From Myxococcales bacterium (GTDB taxonomy: Bacteria; Myxococcota_A; Polyangia; Polyangiales; Polyangiaceae), in assembly GCA_023248735.1 (NCBI GenBank), contig JAHFDY010000004.1:1-52995 (forward strand): a stretch of 52,995 nt of DNA, written 5' to 3'. Under the pieces are notes generated by a model. That model worked only from the letters and a program-made list of their open reading frames with translations, did no database searches and was not told the origin of the DNA. A program made the position numbers and the translations under genes. Each line of letters begins with the position of its first letter. Position 1 is the first letter of the stretch. Of this stretch, positions 8,039-15,912 are shown piece by piece.

Positions 8039-8082
8039 GTGGCGCCTAACCGGTGAGCTCGCCCGTGTTAGCGTGGCGCACG

Positions 8083-8616
8083 ATGAATCGCACTCCCCCC
8101 AAGAGCAAAACCCCTGCCCTCGTCATCGTCCTCATCGTCGCTGCGGTCCTTGGAGCTGTCGTTGTGATTGGCGGCGTTCTTTTCTCGCTTGCGATCGTCG
8201 GCGTGACCCGCTACCTCGCCGCGGCAAAGACGGCTGAAGCGCGCAATGCGGTTGGCATTATCGCGCGGAACATTGCGCGAGAGAGTGAACAGGAGCACGC
8301 GAGCGAAGGCGGGACGACGAAGGTGATCACACTTCGATCATTTCCACCCGTTCCCGCGGACGTGCAGCACGGCAGGAAGTACCTTTCCGCACCGTCTGAC
8401 TGGGCGCCATGGAAGGCAATCAAGTTCGAGATGAACGTTCCTCAATACTACCAGTATGAGGTTCGTGCGGCAGCCGATGGTCAGTCTGCTGAAGTCATCG
8501 CGCGGGGCGATCTCGACGGAGACGGCAGGACGTCGCTATTCTCGCTCAAGGTGCTTGTCGAAAACGGCGGCGTCGTCGTCGCTCCGACGATCGACGAAAC
8601 CGATCCCGACGAGTGA
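8083..8616 (+). CDS. Type IV pilin-like membrane-anchored protein
   Basis: About 177 residues. After a short basic start (MNRTPPKSKTPA) comes a single long hydrophobic helix (residues about 11-36) running into VTRYLAAAKTAEARNAVG. This resembles the N-terminal helix of pilin-like and pseudopilin proteins, where a membrane helix continues into an amphipathic alpha1. The canonical G/E prepilin cleavage site is not obvious, so processing is uncertain. The remainder is a soluble domain with FPPVPADVQHGRKYLSAP and a Tyr-rich strand (YYQYEV), close in style to pilin-like proteins common in myxobacteria, followed by DGDGRTSLF. The ATG at 8083 is preferred over GTG at 8053. The gene is convergent with the MFS gene, 12 nt apart. 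Confidence 0.6.
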   Translation: MNRTPPKSKTPALVIVLIVAAVLGAVVVIGGVLFSLAIVGVTRYLAAAKTAEARNAVGIIARNIARESEQEHASEGGTTKVITLRSFPPVPADVQHGRKYLSAPSDWAPWKAIKFEMNVPQYYQYEVRAAADGQSAEVIARGDLDGDGRTSLFSLKVLVENGGVVVAPTIDETDPDE

Positions 8617-8628
8617 CCACCACGCACG

Positions 8629-9870
8629 CTATGAAGATGACTCTCTGGGTGTCACTCCGACCGCAATCGTGAGCCCTGCGACGAGAAGTGCGGAAGCAAT
8701 GAGGACCGGCAGACCTGGCATGTGCAGCGAATCGTTGTGGGCGACTGCCCAAGCGAAGGTGCTCGTGAAGAGCGTCGGACCGATCATCCCGGTGAGTCCC
8801 ATGATGCTCGCGTTCGCGCCCTGCAGCTGTCCTTGCTGCGAAGGGCCAACGCGCTGGCTCATGAGGCCCTGAAGTCCTGGCTGCGCGAGGCCCATGAGCG
8901 CGAAGACGGGCATGCCGCAGAAGTAGGCCGCTGGAGTCGCTGCGAGTCCATAAATGGCGAAGCCAATCGCACCCATCGCGAGCCCGGAGAGCAGCGCTCC
9001 ACGTTCGCCAATTTTCTTGACGACGCGTCGTACGAGCAGTGCTTGCACAAAGATGTTCCCGACGCCTGTGGCCATGAGCATGAGCCCGACCTCGCGGGGC
9101 CCCCAGTTGTACCGATAGCCGGTGTAAAGCACGAAAAGCGCTGGCAAAATGTTGTGCGCGAGGTGGAAAAGAAAGTTGACGATCGCGAGCCGCACGAGGC
9201 CTGGAGCGGAGCTTAGGAGCTGGAGCGAACCCAGAGGATTTGCCTTCCTCCAGTCGAACTCTTTCGCGCGTCGCTCTTTTGGAAGCGATTCCGGTAGAAC
9301 GAAGCAACCGTAAAGCCAATTGACGAGTGCCATGGCGGCCGCGACATAGAAAGGCAAACGTAGGTTGATGTCGCCGAGCGTTCCTCCGATGACGGGGCCG
9401 ATCACGAATCCAAATCCCCATGCAGCGCCCATCATGCCGAATGCGCGCGCGCGATCTTTGGGCTCCGTGATGTCGGCGACATAGGCGCTGGCTGTCGAGA
9501 AACTCGCCGCAGTGACGCCGTTGATAAGTCGGCCGATAAATAGCAGCGCAAGTGTCGGTGCAAGCGCCATGAAGACGAAGTCGACGCCAAGACCCGCGAT
9601 GGAAATGAGAAGCACGGGCCTTCGGCCGAAGCGATCGGACATGAGCCCAATGATCGGCGAACAGACAAACTGCATGAGCGCCCACGCAGTGCCGAAGATA
9701 CCTGTGTAGTGCGAAGCGGTGGTGTAGCTGCCGTCGACAAACTGGCGCACCAGATTGGGCAGCACCGGAATCATGATGCCCAGGGAGATCACGTCCATGA
9801 GGGCGGTTGCCCAAATGAAGCCGATCGCGGCTTTGCGCTTGCCGCCCTTGAATTCCGTCGTTTGGCTCAT
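8629..9870 (-). CDS. MFS drug-resistance transporter (TetA/Bmr-like)
   Basis: A 413-residue major facilitator superfamily protein with about twelve membrane helices. The loop between helices 2 and 3 reads GLMSDRFGRRPVLL, the canonical MFS motif A, and helix 5 carries GFVIGPVIGGTLG, the antiporter motif C found in 12- and 14-TMS drug/H+ antiporters. It is therefore most likely a proton-driven exporter of small hydrophobic compounds such as tetracycline-class or quinolone-class drugs, or endogenous metabolites. The ATG at 9870 is chosen because the following sequence leads straight into helix 1; the open frame extends further upstream without membrane character. It is followed on the opposite strand by the pilin-like gene, and its own upstream neighbour is 14 nt away. 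Confidence 0.9.
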   Translation of the reverse strand: MSQTTEFKGGKRKAAIGFIWATALMDVISLGIMIPVLPNLVRQFVDGSYTTASHYTGIFGTAWALMQFVCSPIIGLMSDRFGRRPVLLISIAGLGVDFVFMALAPTLALLFIGRLINGVTAASFSTASAYVADITEPKDRARAFGMMGAAWGFGFVIGPVIGGTLGDINLRLPFYVAAAMALVNWLYGCFVLPESLPKERRAKEFDWRKANPLGSLQLLSSAPGLVRLAIVNFLFHLAHNILPALFVLYTGYRYNWGPREVGLMLMATGVGNIFVQALLVRRVVKKIGERGALLSGLAMGAIGFAIYGLAATPAAYFCGMPVFALMGLAQPGLQGLMSQRVGPSQQGQLQGANASIMGLTGMIGPTLFTSTFAWAVAHNDSLHMPGLPVLIASALLVAGLTIAVGVTPRESSS

Positions 9871-9884
9871 CGACGTCCGGTAAA

Positions 9885-10553
9885 CTACTTTGACTTTCGC
9901 TTCGCCAGGTAGACGAAGTGAACGCGAGCTCCGAAACCCGCCCGAACGAGCGTGTGTTGAAAGCCGGCGCTTCGTAGTGACTGCTCGAATCCGACCGACT
10001 TTTGCTCGCACCAGACCGCGTACGTTCCGCCAGGTTTGAGGGCGCGCATCACTTTGGCAGACGCTGATGCGCCGTACAATTCGTCGGAAGGCCTCACCGT
10101 CGTATGAGGCCCTTCGTAGAGGTCGATGGCGATCGCATCGAACGTTGCTGGCCTTGCGCCCGCAATAACGCGGGCCACGTTGTCGATAACGACGGAGACG
10201 CGCGCATCACTGGCTGCGTTGTTGGTGAGTGCGGCAATGGGGCCCGCACACCATCTTGCGACCACCGCATTGAGCTCTGCAACGGTTACATTTGCGTCGT
10301 CGCCAAGTGCATCGAGCGCGGCGCGCAGGGTGAAGCCCATGCCGAGGCCTCCGATGAGGACGCGTGCGTTGCGGCGATCTTTCAGCCCCTCGCAAGCAAA
10401 GTGTGCGAGCGCATCCTCCGAGCGGTGAGCGACGCTCGTCATGAGCACGCGGCCTTTGATGCAAATGAGAAAGTCGTGGTCGCCCCGTCTACGCAACTCA
10501 AGCGGGCCAACAGGTGTGGCAACGGATTCGAGCGTGACGAAAGGGCGCGGCAT
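9885..10553 (-). CDS. Spermidine synthase-like class I methyltransferase-fold protein
   Basis: A 222-residue Rossmann-fold protein resembling spermine/spermidine synthases. The central region shows VLIGGLGMGFTLRAAL (nucleotide-binding loop, about residues 83-98), then VTVAELNAVV with an acidic residue ending strand 2, and FDAIAIDLYEGP for the catalytic strand. The C-terminal strand-rich half is short. True spermidine synthases have GGGDG and a Tyr-Asp active site; this protein has a variant loop and is shorter than usual (about 280-300). Polyamine formation is thus not assured and a different aminopropyl or methyl transfer is possible. It is tightly packed with the MFS gene (14 nt) and the small membrane protein gene upstream (13 nt), all on the minus strand. 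Confidence 0.7.
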   Translation of the reverse strand: MPRPFVTLESVATPVGPLELRRRGDHDFLICIKGRVLMTSVAHRSEDALAHFACEGLKDRRNARVLIGGLGMGFTLRAALDALGDDANVTVAELNAVVARWCAGPIAALTNNAASDARVSVVIDNVARVIAGARPATFDAIAIDLYEGPHTTVRPSDELYGASASAKVMRALKPGGTYAVWCEQKSVGFEQSLRSAGFQHTLVRAGFGARVHFVYLAKRKSK

Positions 10554-10566
10554 CGGCGCGCTACCG

Positions 10567-10908
10567 CTAACGCCTGAGCGAAAGGGAAGCAAACCCGGCC
10601 GCTGCGAGCTGAACCACAAAGACGCCGATCGACGCCAAGTCGAACGGCAACGGAAGGCCAACGAGTCTGCCCACGATGGCAGAGAGCGGAATGATGGGCA
10701 TCAACGCGGCGATGCCAAGTGCGATGCGATGGCCACGTATGCCGATCGCGAGTGACAGCAAGAAGTAGAGAATCGCCCCCGCGATCGCTGCGAAAAATTT
10801 GGGTCGCCACGGCAATAGCAGAGGCTGCAAGAGGTCGAGCGTCGCGACGAGAAAGGTCGACGCAGCGGCGAAGCGGAGCGTGCTGGCGGGTGTCGTCGCT
10901 GCGCTCAT
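10567..10908 (-). CDS. Small four-helix membrane protein of unknown function
   Basis: A 113-residue protein that is almost entirely hydrophobic, with about four transmembrane helices and a short basic C-terminus. It begins at an ATG that overlaps the stop codon of the sterol desaturase-like gene (ATGA), so the two are translationally coupled and probably functionally linked. The layout resembles small integral membrane proteins of the DUF4345/DoxX-like size class, but I see no diagnostic residues. A role as an accessory subunit or stabiliser for the membrane-bound desaturase is only an inference from coupling. Confidence 0.7.
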   Translation of the reverse strand: MSAATTPASTLRFAAASTFLVATLDLLQPLLLPWRPKFFAAIAGAILYFLLSLAIGIRGHRIALGIAALMPIIPLSAIVGRLVGLPLPFDLASIGVFVVQLAAAGFASLSLRR

Positions 10909-11819
10909 GAGACGACGGGTCCTTCCGGATTTTCGGCCTTCGACTTCGTTTGAAATGGCAAACGCAGATGTCCGAGGAAATTGTTGTCGTAGTCGGTACC
11001 CTCTGGTAGCCCGCAACGATCGGGTGCTGCCTTCGGCAGGTAGCGAGTGCCGAGGATGACGTCGAGCACGATGAGGTTGTTGCCGTAGTTGTGGTTCGAC
11101 TCGTTGGCCTCGATCGAGTGGTGCCAACGATGGAGCTCAGGCCCTGCGATCAGCCAGTTGAGAAAGCCGAGACGAAGATCGACGTTGCAATGCTGGAGGA
11201 TGCCGTTGGTTGTGTGAATGACCGTTTTCCAAAAGATGACTTCGTCTGGCGCACCAAGGCCCCACAGGATTGCGACCGTGACGCCAAAGCTGAACATTAC
11301 CTGCAAAGGGTGCGTGCGCGACCCGGCGAGAAAGTACATGCGCGTGGTGCTGTGATGGGTTGCGTGGAGGCGCCAAAGCGCTTCGAGGCCGCTTTCGTGA
11401 AAGAGGCGGTGCAACGTGTAGAAGCCAACCTCGGCCGCGAAGAGCGCGAGCAAGACTTGCGTCCAAAGCGGCCACCCGTCGGGCCAGAGGTCGATGCCTC
11501 TTTGCGTTCGCAAGTTGAGTGCGAGCGAGAGCAGTGACGCCTTGAGAAGTCCTTCGAGGACGATCGACGGGAGGCCGTTCGATACGATGCCGTGAAGCAA
11601 ATCGGCTTTCAGGTTCTCCGCCGTCACGCCCCAGTCTTTGCGAAATGGCAACACGCGCTCGAGCCCGACCACGACCAATCCCGTTGCGATTGTGCAAAGC
11701 ACTACGGCTAATGCGGGCTTTAGGCCCAGCGCACGAGCAGCCCAAGCGCTGATGACTACAAGCGCCATGAGCAACGGATAGAGAACGTACGCGGCTACAA
11801 TTTGAAATCGGTCCTTCAT
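10905..11819 (-). CDS. Sterol desaturase / fatty acid hydroxylase superfamily protein
   Basis: A 304-residue membrane di-iron oxygenase. It has about four to five membrane segments and the eight-histidine signature of the family: HRLFH (about residue 140), HATHH (about 154-158), and a later HRWHH box followed by NHNYG, with an additional HTT in between. These histidines bind the two irons that activate oxygen for hydroxylation or desaturation of a lipid. A sterol or fatty acid/sphingolipid substrate is possible; Myxococcota include sterol makers. The neighbouring small membrane protein is coupled to it by ATGA overlap. Full-length, with an ATG start and a 59-bp gap to epmA upstream. Confidence 0.92.
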   Translation of the reverse strand: MKDRFQIVAAYVLYPLLMALVVISAWAARALGLKPALAVVLCTIATGLVVVGLERVLPFRKDWGVTAENLKADLLHGIVSNGLPSIVLEGLLKASLLSLALNLRTQRGIDLWPDGWPLWTQVLLALFAAEVGFYTLHRLFHESGLEALWRLHATHHSTTRMYFLAGSRTHPLQVMFSFGVTVAILWGLGAPDEVIFWKTVIHTTNGILQHCNVDLRLGFLNWLIAGPELHRWHHSIEANESNHNYGNNLIVLDVILGTRYLPKAAPDRCGLPEGTDYDNNFLGHLRLPFQTKSKAENPEGPVVS

Positions 11820-11878
11820 CGTGTGCCCAGGACGTTATGGCACTCAATGCATAATTTGCAAGGGACTCGGAGGAGCTT

Positions 11879-12808
11879 TTACAGCTCGTCGATCGAGAAG
11901 GCCAAAACCCTAGCGATTTCACGCGTTCCGCATGCAAGTGCGACCAATCGATCGAGCCCGAGCGCATTTCCCGCGCAAGGTGGCAGGGCGGCGACCGAAG
12001 AAAGAAACCGTTCGTCAATCGGGTAGACGGGTAAGCCGCTTGACCGTCGCGTTTGCTGATCGCGCACAAGCCGCTTTCGTTGCTCACTTGCGTCGGTGAG
12101 CTCGCCGAAGCCGTTGCACAGCTCAACGCCTCCAAGATAGAGCTCGAACCGCTCGGCGTAGCGATCGTCCGTTGGCTTTTCGCGAGCGAGGGAAGCCTGG
12201 GTCTTTGGGTAGTCTGTCAAAAATACGGGTTGGGTGAAGCGCTCGAGCGCAGGCTCGACGTTTTCGACGAACAACCGAAAGTAGCGGTCCTCGTCGTGTT
12301 CGGCGAGTCGAAGCATCTCGTCTTCAACTGTGGCTGCATATCGAGAGAAGGCAGTCGCGACCGTCATGCGCAAGAATGGCGAGGCGGTGTCCACCACGAG
12401 ATCATCGTCCAAAATGTGAACTCGACCATTCGTCAACGTTCTTACCAATACCTCAGTGTCGGCGATGACGGACTCGACGCCGCTCTGTGATCGGTACCAT
12501 TCGACCATTGTGAATTCCGGGTTGTGACGGCCGCCGCGTTCACCTTGCCTGAAGCACTTACACACTTGGACGATGCGCTCGTATCCTTCGGCGAGCAGAC
12601 GCTTCATTTGATACTCGGGCGATGTGCTTAGGTAACGCGCGGCCTGGTCGCTTGCGAGCTCGAAGGCGTTGAGGTGTACGTCGAGCCCAGGTGATGGAAC
12701 CAAGAGAGGCGTTTCAACCTCGAGAAAATCACGTTCCGAAAAGAACGCGCGGACCTTAGAGGTGATGGACGCGCGCTCTACAAGCCATTTGTTCCGACAC
12801 TTGACCAT
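11879..12808 (-). CDS. epmA: EF-P lysine lysyltransferase EpmA (PoxA/GenX-like)
   Basis: A 309-residue class II lysyl-tRNA synthetase-like enzyme lacking the N-terminal anticodon-binding domain, the hallmark of EpmA/PoxA, which attaches beta-lysine to a lysine of elongation factor P. Motif 2 is visible as VCKCFRQGERGGRHNPEFTM (about residues 81-100). The substrate-binding LYLGGVELCNGFGEL and the motif 3 GNALGLDRLV near the C-terminus are both well kept. Length is close to the E. coli protein (325). The partner aminomutase EpmB and EF-P itself are not in this window. The ATG at 12808 places the usual start of the catalytic core about 20 residues in. It lies upstream of, but is not overlapping with, the desaturase gene. 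Confidence 0.9.
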   Translation of the reverse strand: MVKCRNKWLVERASITSKVRAFFSERDFLEVETPLLVPSPGLDVHLNAFELASDQAARYLSTSPEYQMKRLLAEGYERIVQVCKCFRQGERGGRHNPEFTMVEWYRSQSGVESVIADTEVLVRTLTNGRVHILDDDLVVDTASPFLRMTVATAFSRYAATVEDEMLRLAEHDEDRYFRLFVENVEPALERFTQPVFLTDYPKTQASLAREKPTDDRYAERFELYLGGVELCNGFGELTDASEQRKRLVRDQQTRRSSGLPVYPIDERFLSSVAALPPCAGNALGLDRLVALACGTREIARVLAFSIDEL

Positions 12809-12877
12809 CTGACGAGGAGTCCTCTTGGCAGTTGACGTTTTCGTCTCTCGAAGGGCCCTTCGTTCACGAGGGTCGAG

Positions 12878-13132
12878 TTACCGCACTCGCGCTGACTCAA
12901 CGATGCAACGTTCTCCGAAGCGGGCGATCTCCGTGGCCATCCACGGGCCCAAGGCGGCGAGTGCTACGACAACCACAATGAGTCGCGGCAAGTGGGCGAC
13001 CGTCGGATCTTGTATTTGCGTTGCCGCTTGCAACGCAGCCACGATGAGCCCCACGACGGCCGCGACGATGAGGATCGGCAAAGACACCGCGCCAACGAGC
13101 CAGAGCGCTTCGACCGCAGCTCCCGTCGGCAC
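12878..13132 (-). CDS. FliQ/SctS family type III export apparatus protein, orphan
   Basis: An 84-residue protein with two transmembrane helices (about residues 10-34 and 46-67). Between them lies LQAATQIQDPTVAHLPRL, followed by a hydrophobic helix ending GPWM. This Q-A-x-T-Q-I-Q-[DE] loop and GPWM ending are the family signature of FliQ/SctS, a small export-gate subunit of flagellar and injectisome type III systems. Family length is about 85-90, so the protein looks complete. It starts at a GTG one base after the stop of the lipoprotein gene 13134-13445, hence coupled translation. No other export-gate gene (FliP, FliR, FlhA, FlhB types) is found in the window, so it is an orphan here. Confidence 0.85.
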   Translation of the reverse strand: MPTGAAVEALWLVGAVSLPILIVAAVVGLIVAALQAATQIQDPTVAHLPRLIVVVVALAALGPWMATEIARFGERCIVESARVR

Positions 13133-13133
13133 G

Positions 13134-13445
13134 CTACTGCCCCGCTGCGTCCGCTGGCACTGCGGCCTCGCTTAGCCCGCTATCGAATGGCGCGGTCACA
13201 CCTGCGTCGCCGATGAATGACGACTGCGTCGACGTGCAGGAGGGATCGGTGGCGACGCCCGCTTCGGGACAGCAGCGGGCGGAGTTACCGGTTGGCTTGC
13301 ATATGAGACCCGAGGCGCAGTCGTCGTTGCCGCGATTGCCAGCATTCGTGTCGCATCGCTCGCCTTCGCGGGAATTGATGCAACCGGCGGCCAGTAGGGT
13401 CGCGGCCAGAATCAGGGTGGCGCGTCTCTTTGGTGGAAGGGTCAT
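13134..13445 (-). CDS. Small cysteine-containing lipoprotein
   Basis: A 103-residue protein with a basic, hydrophobic lipoprotein signal peptide ending in a lipobox (LAAGC, Cys about 21). The mature part has six to eight cysteines arranged like other myxobacterial surface lipoproteins (EGERCDTNAG, DDCASGLICKPTG, ARCCPEAG) and an Ala/Asp-rich tail. This resembles the Cys-rich part of the lipoprotein at 149-499. Its stop is one base before the start of the FliQ/SctS-like gene. The function is unknown, and co-translation with an export-gate protein is striking but may be incidental. The ATG at 13445 is chosen because it places the signal peptide at the N-terminus. Confidence 0.7.
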   Translation of the reverse strand: MTLPPKRRATLILAATLLAAGCINSREGERCDTNAGNRGNDDCASGLICKPTGNSARCCPEAGVATDPSCTSTQSSFIGDAGVTAPFDSGLSEAAVPADAAGQ

Positions 13446-13525
13446 TGAAAAGCTCACGAGGTTACTCGTACCGCGCACGAGGACGTGTGCACAAGGACCT
13501 TCGTAATAGCGTCCTTTGGGAGTCC

Positions 13526-14146
13526 TTAGTTTTGCGTCTTCTTCGTTTTCGCGTCGACGGCTTCGCCGAACATGCTGAGGTATTGTGCGGCGCTCGCCAT
13601 TGAGAAAGCGAGGCTGACGTAGACGAGTGCTCGGCCCACCTTGGTGAGATCGACAATGCCGAGATCGACGATGCCGTACGACAAGCGGTAAGGGTAGCCA
13701 ATGACGAGGCAGATGATACCGATCATCTGAAGTGCAGTTTTGACCTTGCCTTCGTTGCCTGCAGCAATGACAACGCCCTCACTCGCGGCCACGCTTCGAA
13801 GACCGGTTACGCCAATTTCGCGTGCGAGAAGGAAGACTACGACCCAGGCTGGAACGCGTCCCATGGGGACCATCCAAACGAGCCCGGCCATCACGATGAG
13901 CTTGTCGGCGAGAGGGTCAAGGAACTTTCCGAGGACGCTGACAACATTCAGCTTTCGCGCCAGGAAGCCGTCCACGAGGTCGGTGAGGGCTGCCAGCGTG
14001 TAGATGATAGCGGCCCAAAAGTTCGCGATGGGGGTCGCGCGCTCTAAGAATACGAGGAAAAACGGAATCATCACGATGCGCGCCATCGTGAGAAGGTTCG
14101 GAATATTCCAAATGTCTTGGGCGAGCGAACGTCGCGGCGGCGCCAT
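13526..14146 (-). CDS. pgsA: CDP-diacylglycerol--glycerol-3-phosphate 3-phosphatidyltransferase
   Basis: A 206-residue CDP-alcohol phosphatidyltransferase that makes phosphatidylglycerol phosphate, the committed step to phosphatidylglycerol and cardiolipin at the inner membrane. The signature DG-x2-AR-x8-G-x3-D-x3-D is perfect: Asp59, Gly60, Ala63, Arg64, Gly73, Asp77 and Asp81. The opening NIPNLLTMARIVMIP is the usual PgsA start, and there are about five to six membrane helices. Length is normal for bacterial PgsA. Closely related CDP-alcohol enzymes (e.g. cardiolipin synthase-type) are possible but less likely given the N-terminus. The gene stands alone with about 60-80 bp gaps on both sides. 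Confidence 0.93.
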   Translation of the reverse strand: MAPPRRSLAQDIWNIPNLLTMARIVMIPFFLVFLERATPIANFWAAIIYTLAALTDLVDGFLARKLNVVSVLGKFLDPLADKLIVMAGLVWMVPMGRVPAWVVVFLLAREIGVTGLRSVAASEGVVIAAGNEGKVKTALQMIGIICLVIGYPYRLSYGIVDLGIVDLTKVGRALVYVSLAFSMASAAQYLSMFGEAVDAKTKKTQN

Positions 14147-14203
14147 CGAGCGCGGTTGTAGCTTGTTCCCGCGGTTATGGCACGCACGCAGTGCGTGGCT
14201 GCC

Positions 14204-14704
14204 TTATGCGAGCGTTACAAGCGGCGCGTTGCCGAGGACGGTGTCGCCCACTTGAACGTGAACTTTCTTGACGATGCCAGCACCCTTGGTGGCAACCTCG
14301 TTCTCCATCTTCATCGCCTCGACGACGGCGATAGCACCACCCGCGATCACGTGTGCACCCTCAGTCACGCTGAGTCGAACGATACGACCCGGCATTGGCG
14401 AACGAACGATTTTGTCACTTGCAGAGGTGCGCCTTGCGCCGCTGCTGACGGCGCGTTCGCGTTCGTTCTCGATGCGCGCGGTGGTGCGAAGGCTGCGAGA
14501 GCCGACCGCAATACCCTCTCCGCCCCTTGACGTGCAACTGACTTTCGCATCGACGACTCGCCCATCAACAACCAAGTTCACGCCGTCGCCCGTTGCGATC
14601 CATTGCACGTTCTTTTCTACGCCGCCCACCAAAACACGCCCTCTGGCGTCGATCTCGACTTCGACGGATGTTTCGCTCTTACCGAACGTGACAAAGGTTT
14701 TCAC
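14204..14704 (-). CDS. Biotin carboxyl carrier protein, free-standing
   Basis: A 166-residue protein whose C-terminal 70 residues form a biotinyl domain with the exact biotinylation motif EAMKMEN (Lys132). The preceding SPMPGRIVRLSVTEG and the following VQVGDTVLGNAPLV are both canonical. Residues 1-85 are a small beta-rich domain resembling the BT region that precedes the carrier in propionyl- or methylcrotonyl-CoA carboxylase alpha subunits. It carries carboxybiotin between a biotin carboxylase and a carboxyltransferase. It starts at a GTG. No biotin carboxylase gene is adjacent; the carboxyltransferase at 6470-8038 could be its partner, but they are about 6 kb apart and on opposite strands. 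Confidence 0.9.
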   Translation of the reverse strand: MKTFVTFGKSETSVEVEIDARGRVLVGGVEKNVQWIATGDGVNLVVDGRVVDAKVSCTSRGGEGIAVGSRSLRTTARIENERERAVSSGARRTSASDKIVRSPMPGRIVRLSVTEGAHVIAGGAIAVVEAMKMENEVATKGAGIVKKVHVQVGDTVLGNAPLVTLA

Positions 14705-14769
14705 GCAGCTAGTTCCTCCGACCGTATGCGATCGCGCATCATGCGCGAGGACTAGTCATACACGCGGTC

Positions 14770-15885
14770 TCACATCGTGAGAACGAGCTTGCCAATTGTC
14801 TTGCCGCTTTCGATGTCGCGATGGGCGTCGCCGGCACGTTCGAGCGGGTACGAGGTTACAGTAGGCGGAATGATCTTTCCGGCTTGCAACCACAGAGAGA
14901 GGTCTCGCATGCCCTCTTCAAGCACGTCGAAGCGATCGTAGAGGTAGCTCAAATTGAAGGCGAGGACGCTTTTGCTCGCGTTGGTCATGTCGAGCGGGTT
15001 GAACCGCGGTGTTCGCAAGAAGCCAGAAATGAGCTTGAACCAGTTGGCTCCGCCGCTGCTACCGCCCTTGTTCATCATTGAGTGAAACCCATAGACCACG
15101 AGCTTTCCGGCGGGACGCAGGTGTTGGTAACTCTGCTTGAGCGTTTCAACTCCGTTCGCGTCGAGAATGAGGTCGAAGCCAGCCGGTGCGATGCGCTTAG
15201 CCTCGGCCCACAGATCCTGGGTCGACTTGTCGATAACGTGATTTGCGCCCAAGGCGGCAACAGCTTCTACCTTGTGCGCAGAACCGACGACGCCAACGAC
15301 GTTTACGCCGCGGAGCTTCAACACCTGCACCAGACTGCTACCGACGCCGCCCGCCGCCGAGTGCACGAGCGCCGTCGCACCCGGGCGTGGATGCGCGAGT
15401 TCAAGGATTGCGAACCACGCGGTGAGGAAGACGGCGGGAATTGCAGCGCCCTGTTCGAACGAGAGTGCTTTCGGAAGATGAAAGACCTGCTTGCGAGGGA
15501 CGACGACGTGTGACGCGTAGCCGCCGAATAGGGTGAGGGCCATGACGCGATCCCCGACCTCAATGTCGTCAACTTCACTGCCTATCGAATGGACAACGCC
15601 AGCGACTTCAAAGCCCGGTGTGATAGGCCACCCGACAAGCTCTTTGGCGGAAGCGTAGAGCCCGAGTCGAACCGTCGTGTCGGCGAAGTTGACTCCCGCA
15701 GCACGAACTTCGAGCAGCACTTCATCAGGTCCTACGGCGGGCAGTTCGGCCTTTTCGACCTTGAGCTTGTCATAGCCGCCAGCGCTATGGATGACGACCT
15801 TCCTCGCGTCGATTGTTTTCGCAAGCTTCAGATCGGCGACGTTCTTCTTCGTTGCGACAGACGAGACTGATGCGGCTTGTGCCAT
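14770..15885 (-). CDS. Zinc-independent MDR oxidoreductase (quinone reductase/VAT-1-like)
   Basis: A 371-residue medium-chain dehydrogenase/reductase. The N-terminal GroES-like domain has GPDEVLLEVRAAGVNFADTT, the non-zinc quinone-oxidoreductase form. The Rossmann domain has HSAAGGVGSSLVQVLKLRG, an AAGGVG-type NAD(P)-binding motif at about residues 175-195. Catalytic zinc cysteines of alcohol dehydrogenases are absent. The sequence resembles the VAT-1/zeta-crystallin group of NADPH quinone or enone reductases. The gene follows an ArsR-type regulator gene by 27 nt on the same strand, so the two likely form an operon that responds to reactive or electrophilic compounds. About 30 unusual extra residues precede the domain start. 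Confidence 0.88.
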   Translation of the reverse strand: MAQAASVSSVATKKNVADLKLAKTIDARKVVIHSAGGYDKLKVEKAELPAVGPDEVLLEVRAAGVNFADTTVRLGLYASAKELVGWPITPGFEVAGVVHSIGSEVDDIEVGDRVMALTLFGGYASHVVVPRKQVFHLPKALSFEQGAAIPAVFLTAWFAILELAHPRPGATALVHSAAGGVGSSLVQVLKLRGVNVVGVVGSAHKVEAVAALGANHVIDKSTQDLWAEAKRIAPAGFDLILDANGVETLKQSYQHLRPAGKLVVYGFHSMMNKGGSSGGANWFKLISGFLRTPRFNPLDMTNASKSVLAFNLSYLYDRFDVLEEGMRDLSLWLQAGKIIPPTVTSYPLERAGDAHRDIESGKTIGKLVLTM

Positions 15886-15912
15886 TGTGCTGACTCCTGG
15901 GAAAAAGCGCAG

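Noticed and set aside
11137-12135. Minus-strand 332-residue frame across the desaturase and epmA genes
   Set aside because: It is an Arg/Ser/His-rich shadow of two well-supported genes in another frame.
12825-13175. A plus-strand 116-residue open frame over the FliQ-like gene
   Set aside because: It is rich in Arg/Ser/Thr with no hydrophobic or domain pattern, while the minus frame gives a clear two-helix FliQ/SctS protein.
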